Shown here piece after piece: positions 1 through 9,268 of a stretch of 64,000 nt of DNA. This stretch comes from Desulfomonile tiedjei. GTDB taxonomy: Bacteria > Desulfobacterota > Desulfomonilia > Desulfomonilales > Desulfomonilaceae. The position numbers and the translations under genes were made by a program. The stretch's first letter is position 1. Every line of letters starts with the position of its first letter. Below the pieces are notes generated by a model. It saw only the letters and a list, made by a program, of their open reading frames with translations. It did not search any database and was not told the origin of the DNA. Where the stretch lies: contig JACRDG010000048.1 in the NCBI GenBank assembly GCA_016218715.1, forward strand, positions 1 through 64,000, read 5' to 3'.

Positions 1-70
1 CACGACCGGGATCGAACCGGTGAACCTCTTCCTTACCAAGGAAGTGCTCTACCTACTGAGCTACGTGGGC
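1..70 (-). tRNA. tRNA-Thr (anticodon GGT), 3' end cut by window edge
   Basis: Read on the minus strand, the 5' acceptor strand GCCCACG (70-64) pairs with the CGTG that runs off the window edge. The anticodon stem-loop CTTCC-TTGGTAA-GGAAG gives anticodon GGT. The T-arm with GGTTCGATCC is present. The last acceptor bases and the CCA lie outside the window. It is the last visible gene of a four-tRNA cluster. Confidence 0.95.
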
Positions 71-177
71 TCTGGTTTCCTGCGACCTGAGCAGCAGTCA
101 CGGACCAGTCCGTCCCTTTGCCGACCGGGACCCTCCAGCATCAGGAAATGGGAGGTTCCCTTAAATATGGAAGACAA

Positions 178-253
178 TGGAGCGGGCGACCGGACTCGAA
201 CCGGCGACCAACAGCTTGGAAGGCTGTGACTCTACCAACTGAGTTACACCCGC
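178..253 (-). tRNA. tRNA-Gly (anticodon TCC)
   Basis: The acceptor stem GCGGGTG/CGCCCGC closes with one G-T pair. The anticodon arm ACAGC-CTTCCAA-GCTGT reads TCC, and the T-loop is GGTTCGAGTCC. The CCA end is encoded at 178-180. It is the third gene of the minus-strand cluster. Confidence 0.96.
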
Positions 254-291
254 GTTATTCTTTCGTGATCACCTTTCGCGCAGAGGGATTA

Positions 292-376
292 TGGTGGAGG
301 GGGGAGGATTTGAACCTCCGAAGGCTGAGCCAACAGATTTACAGTCTGCCCCCTTTGGCCGCTCGGGAACCCCTCC
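292..376 (-). tRNA. tRNA-Tyr (anticodon GTA)
   Basis: This class II tRNA of 85 nt has a long variable arm, as expected for tRNA-Tyr. The acceptor stem is GGAGGGG/CCCCTCC, the anticodon loop CTGTAAA reads GTA, and the CCA end is encoded at 292-294. Confidence 0.96.
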
Positions 377-381
377 ACTGC

Positions 382-457
382 TGGAGCTGGCGATGGGACT
401 CGAACCCGCAACCTGCTGATTACAAATCAGCTGCTCTACCGGTTGAGCTACGCCAGC
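382..457 (-). tRNA. tRNA-Thr (anticodon TGT)
   Basis: The acceptor stem GCTGGCG/CGCCAGC, the anticodon arm CTGAT-TTGTAAT-CAG reading TGT, the T-loop GGTTCGAGTCC and an encoded CCA (382-384) are all visible. It is the promoter-proximal gene of the cluster. Confidence 0.96.
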
Positions 458-482
458 AACGGGCTCTCCCATAAAATAGTAA

Positions 483-511
483 CGTTTAGCACAGTGGTTT
501 GGGTCTGTCAA
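483..511 (-). promoter_or_regulatory. Promoter of the tRNA cluster
   Basis: On the minus strand a perfect -35 TTGACA (511-506) is followed after 17 bp by TAAACG, preceded by TG one base upstream (extended -10). The predicted start lies about 20 nt before the first tRNA. The -10 match is weak, so the call rests on the -35, the spacing and the position. Confidence 0.6.
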
Positions 512-518
512 GAGAATT

Positions 519-2279
519 CTACGCACCACCCCTTGTCATTCCGTACACCATCGAGAGCGCGCCTGCAAGAAATAAATTGCCGTCCAGCATCCCTTCCAAC
601 AAGAGCCGATCCAACAGCGGCCGCCTCCGGTAAACCCAGTAGAATACCCCGAAAAAGAGCACGTTCGCGACGAGCCAAAATCCTACCGCAGGGATCACTC
701 CCGCCACGGTGGAGACCGCCAACACCAGAAAGAGAAGCATTAACAGGGCTTCAAGCAGCCACCGGGTACGTTTCGCCCCGGTCAGTATCGGGATCGTCGC
801 GCGGCCCACGATCCGATCGCCCTGGACATCCAGGAGATCCGATAGGGCGGTCCTCCAGAACACCATCCCCGCGGCAAACGTGAAGGCTACGGCCAGGGAC
901 CCAAGCGCGAGCGGCTCCCGCGAGCCGATTACCGGCAGCACCGCGCAGGCAACCGCCCACCCCACCGCCACAAGTGGGGTCTTCAGGCCCGGGATCTCTT
1001 TCAGACTGCGCCATCCGATCCAGGACAGGCCGATATGCGGGAACAACGGGACGCTGTAGAGTGCCCCGGTGACGAGCATGGCCAGCAGCAGCAGAAACGC
1101 ATAGAGCCCTAATTCGTAACCCAGCGCTACCGCGGCCAGGGCCGAACCGATCCCCAGGGTCGTGAGCAGTTTCCGGTGTCTGACGTAGAATGCGGAAATC
1201 TCGGGAGTATTGAACCGCACAGCGCCGGACCGCTCCTGAATTCGGTTCAGGAGGTGCATGGAGAAGACGAACAGCATCGTGACCAGTAGCGGCAGCCACG
1301 TGGCATCGCGCGCCTGCATGGTCAGGCAGGCCGCGGCGAGGCCGGCCCCGCCAAGCGCAGCAGGCACGTACGTCATGACTGCAACGTCAGCTACTGTCCT
1401 GATATGTTTGAGAGGGACGCCCTTCCTGTTGCGCTGAATCGTCCGCAGCCGGTCGATCACTCGGCGGATCTGCCAGTTCGGGGTGCTCGCACCAGCCGTC
1501 ACCCCCACTATGTGTGCCGGGTCCAACGTCGAATCCGGTATCTCCTCTTCCGTCTCCACGTGCAGGGCATGGACCCCTTGGTCCTGGGCCACCTTCACCA
1601 GCCGCCGCGTGTTGCCGGACCCTTTTCCGCCCACCACTACGATCAGGTCCGCCTGACGGGCGAGGTCGCTCACTTCTTTCTGGCGTTTCTTCGTCGAATC
1701 GCAAATCGTGTTGTAAGGATGGAGCGTACAGTCCCGCTCCCTCAGCTTCTTGACCACTCTCTGAAAAGTTTCCAGTTCCTGCGTGGTTTGCGCGACCACG
1801 CAGATTTCCCTGTCCGCGGGGATTGTATCGATCAAGGCTCCGTCGTCCGCGGACGGTACGGCCAATCCACCAGCCGAGGCGAAGCCCATGAGCCCTTTGA
1901 CCTCGGGGTGGTCGTCATCGCCGACGATCACGCAAAAGTGGCCTTTTCCCGAGTGCTTACGTATTACCGCCTGGACCCTGGCAACTCGCGGGCACGTCGC
2001 GTCCACTACGGTCACCCCTTTGTCCTGCAGGGCCTGGCGTTCCTGGGGGGAAATCCCGTGTGCGCGAATCACCACCGTGCCCGTGGTAACGTCGTCAAGA
2101 GACACAACCTGTCGAATCCCCTTGGACTCGAGGATTTGGAGCGTTTGAGGGTTATGGATAAGCGGTCCGTACGTCACCACGGGGAGCGGCGGGGAGTCTG
2201 TGCCCAGGTCAAGGACCATGTCCACGGCTCGACGGACGCCCATGCAAAAGCCTGCGGTTTTGGCCAGGCGGATCTTCAT
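519..2279 (-). CDS. ispH: IspH (HMBPP reductase) fused to a UbiA-family membrane domain
   Basis: Residues 1 to about 285 are a full LytB/IspH enzyme, the last step of the MEP isoprenoid pathway, reducing HMBPP to IPP and DMAPP. The three [4Fe-4S] cysteines (C12 in GFCMGVRRAV, C96 in DATCPRV, C193 in TICDSTKKRQ), His74, His124 and Glu126 are present. Residues of about 295-586 form a hydrophobic multi-helix domain resembling UbiA prenyltransferases. The second Asp motif DLLDVQGD (481-488) is intact, but the position of the first one (NDxxDxxxD) reads NRIQERSG and lacks the aspartates. The gene starts 3 bp after the preceding nucleotidyltransferase gene and has no clear ribosome site of its own, so translational coupling is likely. 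Usual IspH is about 300 residues; this protein is 586. Confidence 0.9.
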   Translation of the reverse strand: MKIRLAKTAGFCMGVRRAVDMVLDLGTDSPPLPVVTYGPLIHNPQTLQILESKGIRQVVSLDDVTTGTVVIRAHGISPQERQALQDKGVTVVDATCPRVARVQAVIRKHSGKGHFCVIVGDDDHPEVKGLMGFASAGGLAVPSADDGALIDTIPADREICVVAQTTQELETFQRVVKKLRERDCTLHPYNTICDSTKKRQKEVSDLARQADLIVVVGGKGSGNTRRLVKVAQDQGVHALHVETEEEIPDSTLDPAHIVGVTAGASTPNWQIRRVIDRLRTIQRNRKGVPLKHIRTVADVAVMTYVPAALGGAGLAAACLTMQARDATWLPLLVTMLFVFSMHLLNRIQERSGAVRFNTPEISAFYVRHRKLLTTLGIGSALAAVALGYELGLYAFLLLLAMLVTGALYSVPLFPHIGLSWIGWRSLKEIPGLKTPLVAVGWAVACAVLPVIGSREPLALGSLAVAFTFAAGMVFWRTALSDLLDVQGDRIVGRATIPILTGAKRTRWLLEALLMLLFLVLAVSTVAGVIPAVGFWLVANVLFFGVFYWVYRRRPLLDRLLLEGMLDGNLFLAGALSMVYGMTRGGA

Positions 2280-2282
2280 TTT

Positions 2283-2906
2283 CTATTTCTTAGATTCGCG
2301 TCGTACCTTTTGTGTGAGTCGTTGCAGATCTTCGGGGGTATCGACGTCCGAGTCGTCGTATCTGTCGCCCATTTCAATTCGGACAATCCTGTCGGCATTT
2401 CGTTTCAGCACGAATCGACCGCCCACGTCGCCGCGGGTCCGCGTGAGGTCGGGGAGCAGGTCCGCGGGAAAGATCACCGGATTGGACCGTCGTCCCATCA
2501 CGCACGGGACCACAATCTTGCCCGGATCGGCCCTGAAGGCATCGATCAGCCGGTCTATCACGTCGGACGTGAGGAATGGCTGGTCCCCCAGGACGATCAT
2601 CACCCCCGCAGCGCTCGGAGTAATGGACGCGATGCCCGCTCGGAGCGATGATGACATTCCGTGTTCAGGATTGCGGTTCACCGTGACCGTCAATCGGGGG
2701 TCTCTCGACAAGTGACCCAGCGCATCGACCAGATCCGTGGAAGAGCGGCCCAGCACCACGACTAGCCGGCGAAGCGAAGAAGTCATGGCGGCTCGAACCA
2801 CCCCTACAAGCATCGGAACGCCGCCCACGTCGAGCAGGAGCTTCTGCTCTCCCATCCTCGACGACAAACCTGCCGCCAATATCAGGCCTTCCGGAAAGGA
2901 CTCCAT
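2283..2906 (-). CDS. MobA/MocA-like NTP transferase
   Basis: The protein is about 207 residues with the nucleotidyltransferase signature LAAGLSSRMGEQKLL near its N-terminus and the metal-binding region VLGDQPFL in the middle. This matches MobA/MocA-type enzymes that attach CMP or GMP to molybdopterin, but sugar-phosphate and other nucleotidyltransferases share the fold, so the acceptor is unknown. The ATG at 2906 is preferred to the GTG one codon upstream because GGGAAG sits at a better distance from it. It lies 25 bp after ftsH and 3 bp before the ispH fusion, so the three are probably one transcript. No molybdopterin genes are nearby. Confidence 0.8.
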   Translation of the reverse strand: MESFPEGLILAAGLSSRMGEQKLLLDVGGVPMLVGVVRAAMTSSLRRLVVVLGRSSTDLVDALGHLSRDPRLTVTVNRNPEHGMSSSLRAGIASITPSAAGVMIVLGDQPFLTSDVIDRLIDAFRADPGKIVVPCVMGRRSNPVIFPADLLPDLTRTRGDVGGRFVLKRNADRIVRIEMGDRYDDSDVDTPEDLQRLTQKVRRESKK

Positions 2907-2931
2907 CACTTCCCATCGTCGAGGGTCCCGC

Positions 2932-4785
2932 TCACCCTTCTCTCATGAATGCGGCTGCCGCAGGCTTCATGCCGATCAGCTTATCGAACTCCTCGGCTTC
3001 CAGCGTCTCTTTTGTCAGGAGTTCCTTGGCCACGGTGTGGAGAAGGTCCTCGTGTGCTTTGAGCGTACTCAGGACCGTGTCGAGGCGGGAGTCGATGATC
3101 TTCCGCACCTCGGCATCGATCAGTCGCGCCGTATCCTCGCTCACCTCCTTGAGCTGCACAAAAGGCTGCTGTTGGAGAAACGGGCTCGGAGTCTGGTGAT
3201 ACGCCACAGTGCCCAGCGCGTCGGTCATCCCGTAGAGAGTAACCATGCTCCGGGCGATCTCCGTGGCCCGTTGAATGTCGTTTTGAGCGCCCGTCGTCAC
3301 ATCCTGGAAGATAATGCTCTCGGCAGCGCGACCTCCGAGGAGTACGTCGATCTTTTCCAGCAGCTCCTGCCGCGACATGAGGTAACGGTCCTCGGTCGGG
3401 AGCTGCAAGGTAAATCCGAGAGCCCCAATCCCGCGCGGGACGATCGAGATCTTGTGCACCTTCTCCGCGGTGGCGCGGAACGAGGCCATGAGCGCGTGGC
3501 CTGTTTCGTGATACGCGACGATCGTCTTCTCTTTCTCGTTGAGAACCCGATTCTTCTTTTCGAGGCCCGCGATAATACGATCCACGGCCTGTTCCAGTTC
3601 GTCGGAGCCGACCTCGGTCTTTTGCTTGCGTGCCGCGAGCAAGGCCGCTTCATTGATCAGGTTGGCCAAATCCGCGCCGGTGAATCCTGGTGTCCTGCGT
3701 GCGAAGACCTCGAGGTCCACGTCGGGAGCAAGCTTCACGTTGCGAGCATGCACCCGGAGAATGTCGACGCGGCCCTTGAGGTCCGGCCGGTCGACCAGAA
3801 TGTGCCGATCGAAGCGGCCGGCCCGAAGCAACGCGGGATCGAGGATTTCGGGGCGATTGGTAGCGGCCAGGATCACGACCCCCTTATTAGTCTGGAAGCC
3901 GTCCATCTCCACGAGAAGCTGATTGAGCGTCTGCTCTCGTTCGTCGTGCCCGGCGATGCTCCCCGCACCTCGGGCTTTTCCCAGAGCGTCCAGTTCATCG
4001 ATGAATACCAGGCATGGGGCCATCTTGCCCGCCTGTTCGAAGAGATCGCGGACCCGCGCGGCGCCGAGGCCCACGAACATCTCAATGAAGTCCGATCCGC
4101 TGATGGAAAAGAACGGCACTCCGGCTTCGCCGGCCACCGCCTTGGCGAGCAGCGTCTTTCCGGTGCCGGGTGGGCCGACAAGCAGGACGCCCTTCGGAAT
4201 CTTGGCCCCAAGCTGGACGAATCTTTCCGGATTCTCGAGGAACTCGAGTATCTCGTGAAGCTCCTCGATGGCTTCGTCCTGGCCGGCCACATCCGCGAAG
4301 GTGACCCCGACGTCCGTCTGCGCGACTATCCGCGCTTTGTTCCTGCCGAGTGTCATGATCCCGCCGCCTTGACCCATTCTACGCATCGCAAAAAGCCAGA
4401 CGCCCACCAGCATCAACGACGGAACGACCCACGAGAGGAGCGCCATCAAGAACGTGTTTTCATTCTCCGCAACGATCTCGATGTTGTTTTTCTCGAGAAA
4501 CGTCACGAGCGTCGGGTCCTCAAGCCTCGGGGTCATGTAGATATGCTTGGGAAAGAGCGGCTCTTTGCTCCCGGTGTCGACTTTCTGGTAACCCTTGAGC
4601 GTTTTTGAAGAGACCACGACCGAAGTGATCTTTCCCTCGGAAATATATCGCTTGAATTGCGAGTAGGAGATGTGCTCCACCTGCGGAGAAAGCCACGATT
4701 GAAAGAGTATAAAGATCAACAGCGCAATAACTACATAAACGATGGAAAAGGACGTTTTCTTGTTGAGGTCTGACAGGCTCGCCAT
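2932..4785 (-). CDS. ftsH: ATP-dependent zinc metalloprotease FtsH
   Basis: This membrane AAA+ protease degrades damaged and regulatory membrane and cytosolic proteins as a hexamer. Numbering from the ATG at 4785 (617 residues): transmembrane helix at about 15-32, periplasmic segment, second helix at about 113-134, Walker A GPPGTGKT at about 204-211, Walker B CLVFIDE at about 258-264, second region of homology with [18 protein letters not shown], and zinc site HETGH at about 426-430. The ATG at 4785 is chosen over a TTG 18 nt upstream because AGGTGG lies 6 nt before it. The gene heads the operon with the nucleotidyltransferase and the ispH fusion. Confidence 0.97.
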   Translation of the reverse strand: MASLSDLNKKTSFSIVYVVIALLIFILFQSWLSPQVEHISYSQFKRYISEGKITSVVVSSKTLKGYQKVDTGSKEPLFPKHIYMTPRLEDPTLVTFLEKNNIEIVAENENTFLMALLSWVVPSLMLVGVWLFAMRRMGQGGGIMTLGRNKARIVAQTDVGVTFADVAGQDEAIEELHEILEFLENPERFVQLGAKIPKGVLLVGPPGTGKTLLAKAVAGEAGVPFFSISGSDFIEMFVGLGAARVRDLFEQAGKMAPCLVFIDELDALGKARGAGSIAGHDEREQTLNQLLVEMDGFQTNKGVVILAATNRPEILDPALLRAGRFDRHILVDRPDLKGRVDILRVHARNVKLAPDVDLEVFARRTPGFTGADLANLINEAALLAARKQKTEVGSDELEQAVDRIIAGLEKKNRVLNEKEKTIVAYHETGHALMASFRATAEKVHKISIVPRGIGALGFTLQLPTEDRYLMSRQELLEKIDVLLGGRAAESIIFQDVTTGAQNDIQRATEIARSMVTLYGMTDALGTVAYHQTPSPFLQQQPFVQLKEVSEDTARLIDAEVRKIIDSRLDTVLSTLKAHEDLLHTVAKELLTKETLEAEEFDKLIGMKPAAAAFMREG

Positions 4786-4956
4786 ATCCCTCCACCTCTT
4801 CAACTACCTTATAATAGCCATTTGGCCACGAGTGGTGATTTTGTCAACCGTGCGGCCGCTCGCCCCCGGGCACGCTTCCTCTTTCAGGCCAGTAATTCCG
4901 ACGGCAACGTCAGCTCAAAGGGTCCTGCTCGGACGGTGGCTGTGGAAGCGACGCGC

Positions 4957-6156
4957 TCACCTGGAGGAGCGGTCGCGGGCTCGCTGGGTTATCGGGTCGA
5001 TGCGAAGCACCACCCCTTCTTTTCCCGGCCAGTACCGTCTTCCGTGCCAGTCAATATAATCGCGGAAGACCGACCGGATGAACACAAAGGCCGCGAGAAG
5101 CATACACGGCAAGAGCGAGATGAGCCATCCTTCTACACTGGGCGAAAAGGGGTTGATCCGCCTCAAGAGGAGGGCGAAAGCCAGGAGCGAGACGAGGAAC
5201 CCGCCGGCAGTCAAGCCCGCAACCGCACTCACCAGGCCGGCGAGTGACAACGCAGTAAGAACGACACTCACCACCGCGGCTGCGGTCAAATTCACGTGCA
5301 TGCATAAGGCCTGCAACCAGAGGTTGGGATTGGTCCACTTGGGAAAGAGGATCTGGCGGTCGAGGTAGCTGAGGAAACCGCTCACCGTCTGGTCCTTTAT
5401 GGGAGACCTCAGTATTTCCGCGGGTTCCATGAGTACCTTCAGGCCCGCCTTTGCCAGGACATTTCCCAGGATCAGGTCGTCTACCACGGTACAGGACCAG
5501 GCCCGAGCCACTTCGAGCCGTTCGAACGTCTCTCGTCGAATGCCGGTCGCTCCGCCCCACGGCATGGGATGAAGGGTCGCCAATACCAGGACGAACGCCG
5601 CGTATATGGCCTGACAGAGCCCACCGATGGTCTCCGGCTGAGGAGCAAAGGCGCGGAAGGTGGTCACCACCTCGGCCGCCCGACTTCTTATGGGTTCCGT
5701 GAAACGTGCCAACCAGTTCGGATCCGCGGCGTTGGTGCTGTCACAGAAAACCAGGATCTCGGTCGCGGGGCGCAGGCGTTTCGTTCCTTCCACGAGATTG
5801 TGGTTCTTCTGAGCAGCGGAAACGCTCAAGCCGCTGATGACTTTGCCCGCATGAGGATGGCGGGCACACAGGTCGTCCACGACGTTGTTGCCCGGATCGT
5901 CGAGGCTCTCCAGGACAAAGGTGACGTAGTACGCCGGATAGGTCTGTTCCACCAGGGAACGCAAGGCGCCGGAAGATCCTTCCGATGCCCCTTTAACCGG
6001 CACATAGACCTCCAGCGGAGGGAAAGAAGTCGGCTGGGCCGGTCGATCAGAAGCCCTGGGCGGCCGCATCTTCAGCCAGGCCATCCCCAGGGCCGCCCAA
6101 TGGGGGCACAGGGACAAGACCAACCAACACAGCAGTGCGGCTTCCGGGAGACTCAT
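4957..6156 (-). CDS. Membrane-bound family 2/21 glycosyltransferase
   Basis: The protein is about 399 residues: one N-terminal helix, a cytosolic GT-A domain, and three or four C-terminal helices. Visible GT motifs are FCDSTNAADPNW (nucleotide-sugar and metal site), WGGATGIRR, VVDDLILGN (catalytic Asp region) and QILFPKW at the place of the Q/RxxRW motif. This architecture fits ceramide glucosyltransferase (GT21), the hopanoid enzyme HpnI, or related processive synthases; the substrate cannot be read. Starts are possible at ATG 6156, ATG 6192 or TTG 6225; 6156 is chosen because GGTGAT lies 6 nt before it and the first helix then begins the protein. It follows the TolC/HlyD pair on the same strand after 456 bp. 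Confidence 0.8.
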   Translation of the reverse strand: MSLPEAALLCWLVLSLCPHWAALGMAWLKMRPPRASDRPAQPTSFPPLEVYVPVKGASEGSSGALRSLVEQTYPAYYVTFVLESLDDPGNNVVDDLCARHPHAGKVISGLSVSAAQKNHNLVEGTKRLRPATEILVFCDSTNAADPNWLARFTEPIRSRAAEVVTTFRAFAPQPETIGGLCQAIYAAFVLVLATLHPMPWGGATGIRRETFERLEVARAWSCTVVDDLILGNVLAKAGLKVLMEPAEILRSPIKDQTVSGFLSYLDRQILFPKWTNPNLWLQALCMHVNLTAAAVVSVVLTALSLAGLVSAVAGLTAGGFLVSLLAFALLLRRINPFSPSVEGWLISLLPCMLLAAFVFIRSVFRDYIDWHGRRYWPGKEGVVLRIDPITQRARDRSSR

Positions 6157-6612
6157 CGCGATATCACCAACCGCTGGCCGAAGGGGTGCCATTCCCGCAA
6201 CCCCAATGCTGTCGACACAATGCAATTCCCATCAGTCACCCACGGGCGTGTAGCGGTTGCCAAGTAATAATGGCCGTTTGGATTGTCGCCGACCTTGGGG
6301 CTTCCGAACGAAGGTTCAACGGTTCCGCGTTGTCCGAAGTGAGGGAATCCCAAGGTCGACGCCCTGAACCGGTCAGAAATCTTGACAACTCCTACAATCA
6401 CTACCTCGGCGGAAGCCGGGGTCCGGAAGAACTTCCCTCATCAGGGCCACACGGCTTATCTCACGCGGGTGACGCCGCAGCCTCGGATGATGAACGTCTC
6501 CTGTTTACGAAATGATGATCGTTCTCACAACGGCGGATTGAGGCAAGAATTACGATTCATGATGGAGGAACCCGGCCGACCTCCATCATGGCGATTTTCG
6601 GCTCACCAAGCA
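6157..6612. other. Gap between HlyD and glycosyltransferase genes, with one hairpin
   Basis: No convincing gene is visible in 456 bp. At 6558-6590 there is an 11-bp perfect inverted repeat (CATGATGGAGG / CCTCCATCATG) with an 11-nt loop, just past the HlyD stop codon. It has no T-run, so it may be a 3' stabilising hairpin or a weak terminator. It argues for a separate promoter for the glycosyltransferase gene. Confidence 0.5.
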
Positions 6613-7710
6613 TTACTGTGCGATGTGCACCCTGACATTACAGGTGAGCCCGTCCTTCAGGGCCTCGTCAGGCTCCTCCAGGACACACTCGATCTCGTAA
6701 TCCGCGGGGACATCCAAGGCGGGATTTCGGCTGATCCATGGAATCCGTGTCACTTTGCACGCGTACTTCTTCGTCGGCATTGCATCGAACGAAACCGTTC
6801 CCCGATCGCCCAGCTTCAAGCGCACGAGGTCCAATTCGTGGACCTTGCACTTCACCACCATAGGCTTGTTTGCGGCGACCTTTACCACCGGCGTCCCTTT
6901 GTCAAGCTCGGCCTTCACCCGCAATTCGGACGCTAGCCACATCACATGGCCGGCGATCGGTGCCTTCACGAAAGCTGTATCCATGGCGACTCGTGAGTCG
7001 GCGTAGGACCGGTTCGTTTGCCACTCCAACAGATCCAGGTCACGCTTCTGCTTTCCCTCGTAGAAGCGGAGATCTTCCGTGGCAGTTGCCAGGGCCGTTT
7101 CGGCTTGTCTCTTGGTTTCGTTCAGCTCCAGAATCTGCTTCTTGATCGTCTCGATCTCGAGTTCTTTATTCTTTACCGCCTCCACGGAGGCCATATCCTT
7201 GGAGTTCAGCTCTCGCAAGTTCGCGAGTTGTTTCTCCAGTCTCTCCAGGTCGATTCTCTTGAGCGGCAAGGCGACCGTCGTCGTCTTTTCCAGCTCGGTC
7301 CGATAGTCTGAAACCGTCTTTTTCAGCGCTTGAACCCGCTCAGGATAGAGCGTCTGGTAAACACGCATCATGGATTCGCGGTCCATGGTGTACGTGGCCA
7401 GGACGTCGTCCTTCCGCACCATGGCACCTTCATTCACCCCGATATTGGTGACTTCGCCACCGAAGGGCAGAACGATCTTTCTGGTAACGACTGCAGCGCT
7501 CTTGCCGCGAAACAGGATCTCCGCTTCAGACTTGGTGCTTGCTATCTGCGGAACCGACACGGTTTCCGGTGGTCCCGGACTTGACACGGCGCTCTTCGGC
7601 TCCTGGGTGATCGCTATGAGCACGAGTGAGGCGATAGCTACAACGGCTGCCAGAAGAACTCCGTAGACCCTCGTCTTCGGTCTGGGCTGATCAATATCGT
7701 ATTCTGGCAT
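6613..7710 (-). CDS. HlyD-family periplasmic adaptor (membrane fusion protein)
   Basis: The 365-residue protein has an N-terminal membrane anchor (about 15-35), a first half-lipoyl segment with GGEVTNIGVNEGAMV, a long coiled-coil hairpin (about 125-225, rich in E/K/L heptads) and a second lipoyl/beta-barrel segment starting VKAPIAGHVMW. Such adaptors bridge an inner-membrane exporter to a TolC channel. The start ATG at 7710 has GGAGAG upstream and lies inside the end of the tolC-like gene (20-bp overlap), so the two are translationally coupled. No ABC, MFS or RND pump gene is adjacent; the nearest inner-membrane candidate is the downstream glycosyltransferase. Confidence 0.88.
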   Translation of the reverse strand: MPEYDIDQPRPKTRVYGVLLAAVVAIASLVLIAITQEPKSAVSSPGPPETVSVPQIASTKSEAEILFRGKSAAVVTRKIVLPFGGEVTNIGVNEGAMVRKDDVLATYTMDRESMMRVYQTLYPERVQALKKTVSDYRTELEKTTTVALPLKRIDLERLEKQLANLRELNSKDMASVEAVKNKELEIETIKKQILELNETKRQAETALATATEDLRFYEGKQKRDLDLLEWQTNRSYADSRVAMDTAFVKAPIAGHVMWLASELRVKAELDKGTPVVKVAANKPMVVKCKVHELDLVRLKLGDRGTVSFDAMPTKKYACKVTRIPWISRNPALDVPADYEIECVLEEPDEALKDGLTCNVRVHIAQ

Positions 7711-9127
7711 TGTATCTCTCCAAACCTCCTGCGATGGTGGCCAGCTCGATGAGAGCGTTCACCCTCTCCTGTACAATTCGCATAGCTTCCAGATTAGCTT
7801 CCATCTTGTTGATGCGGCTTCTCAGATAGCTCGCATACGGATCCTGGCTCAGTGCTCCCGAGTCTCTCGGGGTACCGCGACCATCCCATTCGTCGGGGCA
7901 TGTCTGGCCGCTCTTGAAGCACATAAAATACTTTTGTTCGAGAAGTTCCGCGATCCTGGCTTTCTCCGTGAATACCGACTGCTTCGTCCCCGAGCCTTGA
8001 ATCCGGTCCCTTATCTGCTGGAATTGGCCGTAAAGTTTCTGTGATTCGTTGTCACGCTCAATTTTCTTTTGTTCTGCCAGCAGCTTTTTACGCTTGATGT
8101 TGCGTACCCGGCGGAATCCGTCCCAGATCGTGTAGTCCAACCCGACGGCCACATTAAGCCCCGATGTCCTGTCCACCTGATTTTGGATGTCCTCAAAAAT
8201 GACTATGGGCTTGGGAATCAGCGTCACGTAGGCCCCCGTCACTTCGTTGGACTGAAGCTGTTCTTCCTTGGCCAGTTTCTTGAGGGAGAGGTTGTTCCCT
8301 TGCACGTCCCCGAAAGTGACGAACTGACCGTTGAATCCGAAAAGGATCTGATTGACGGCATCCCGGGTGTCCAGGGGGAGGTCGTAATCCGGATGATAGC
8401 CGAGGAGGACTTTCAGCTCGGCGAGCTTCTCTTTCTTCTCCCGGCGGAGATCGTCGGCCTTGACCTCGTCCTCTCTCGCCTCGTTGCTCCACTCCTCTAC
8501 TTTCAGGCCGGAGGTCGCTTCCTGTTTCCGTCGAGTCTCGGCAAAATCCACAAGCTTGCGACGAACGGCCACAACCTCCATCCGCGCATTTATGGCCTTG
8601 TCGAGGCTGTGAATCCGGTAAAAGAGTTTTGCCATCTGCCCGATATTCGAGGAAATCTTGGCTGTATGTGCGGTCTTGGCAATGTCTACCAGGATGTTCC
8701 GCGATTTGATTTTCAGGAGTGCCAGATACGGGTCCCAGTCCTTCACGAGGAGTTGGGTGCTGAACGGACTGCCGGAGTCGCTAGCTTTCGCGATGTAAAA
8801 TCTGCTTATCAATGAGAGGGTTGGTAGCAGTTCCGCGTGCGCGTCCTTGACGTCCGCAGACCTGATTTGGATCTCGATCCGATGATGGAGGAACTCATGG
8901 GAATGAACGAGCGCGTACCGCACACATGTGGGGAAGTCAAAGTATCCGTACCCCCCACCCTGCGCAGGGCCCCCGGGGCCGGCGCTTGCAGGCGCAGCAA
9001 CGGCAAGAAGAGCCAGCCAAACTGCCAGACACACCCATCCCGTCCGGCCACGGACAGGCAACCCCGTCCGGGCCCGCTCGTTCTTGTCGAGAGGATTCAC
9101 GGCAGCCCTACTTGCCAACTTTACCAC
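7691..9127 (-). CDS. TolC-family outer-membrane efflux protein
   Basis: The 478-residue protein has an N-terminal signal peptide ending near AAPASA, after a long basic leader. The body has the internally repeated alpha-helical pattern of TolC proteins, with long coiled-coil stretches around 150-230 and 330-440. It should form the outer-membrane channel and tunnel of a type I-like exporter. The start is a GTG with only GGA upstream; a later start inside the leader is possible. It is the first gene after a strong promoter at 9240-9268 and overlaps the HlyD gene. Confidence 0.85.
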   Translation of the reverse strand: MVKLASRAAVNPLDKNERARTGLPVRGRTGWVCLAVWLALLAVAAPASAGPGGPAQGGGYGYFDFPTCVRYALVHSHEFLHHRIEIQIRSADVKDAHAELLPTLSLISRFYIAKASDSGSPFSTQLLVKDWDPYLALLKIKSRNILVDIAKTAHTAKISSNIGQMAKLFYRIHSLDKAINARMEVVAVRRKLVDFAETRRKQEATSGLKVEEWSNEAREDEVKADDLRREKKEKLAELKVLLGYHPDYDLPLDTRDAVNQILFGFNGQFVTFGDVQGNNLSLKKLAKEEQLQSNEVTGAYVTLIPKPIVIFEDIQNQVDRTSGLNVAVGLDYTIWDGFRRVRNIKRKKLLAEQKKIERDNESQKLYGQFQQIRDRIQGSGTKQSVFTEKARIAELLEQKYFMCFKSGQTCPDEWDGRGTPRDSGALSQDPYASYLRSRINKMEANLEAMRIVQERVNALIELATIAGGLERYNARIRY

Positions 9128-9239
9128 TTGTTTTCCATACCCTCACGCCCCTTCCTAGAGATTATGCAAGGGGCGCACGGCAACTATTGAAAAACCTACA
9201 AGAAATATTACACACAATACGAGCGAAGACGCTGCAACG

Positions 9240-9268
9240 AGTATAGCTAAACAACCTGCATATGTCAA
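9240..9268 (-). promoter_or_regulatory. sigma70-type promoter of the TolC-HlyD operon
   Basis: On the minus strand TTGACA (9268-9263), exactly 17 bp, then TATACT (9245-9240). Both boxes are consensus or one base off. The predicted start near 9233 gives a leader of about 105 nt before the GTG at 9127. Confidence 0.85.

Noticed and set aside
2737-4608. Long open frame antisense to ftsH
   Set aside because: It is an antisense shadow of a highly conserved gene, with no ribosome site and no domain. High GC in codon third positions opens such frames.
4801-4846. Minus-strand TTGACA before ftsH as a promoter
   Set aside because: The nearest -10-like TATTAT lies 25 bp away, too far. A heat-shock promoter was looked for and not convincingly found.
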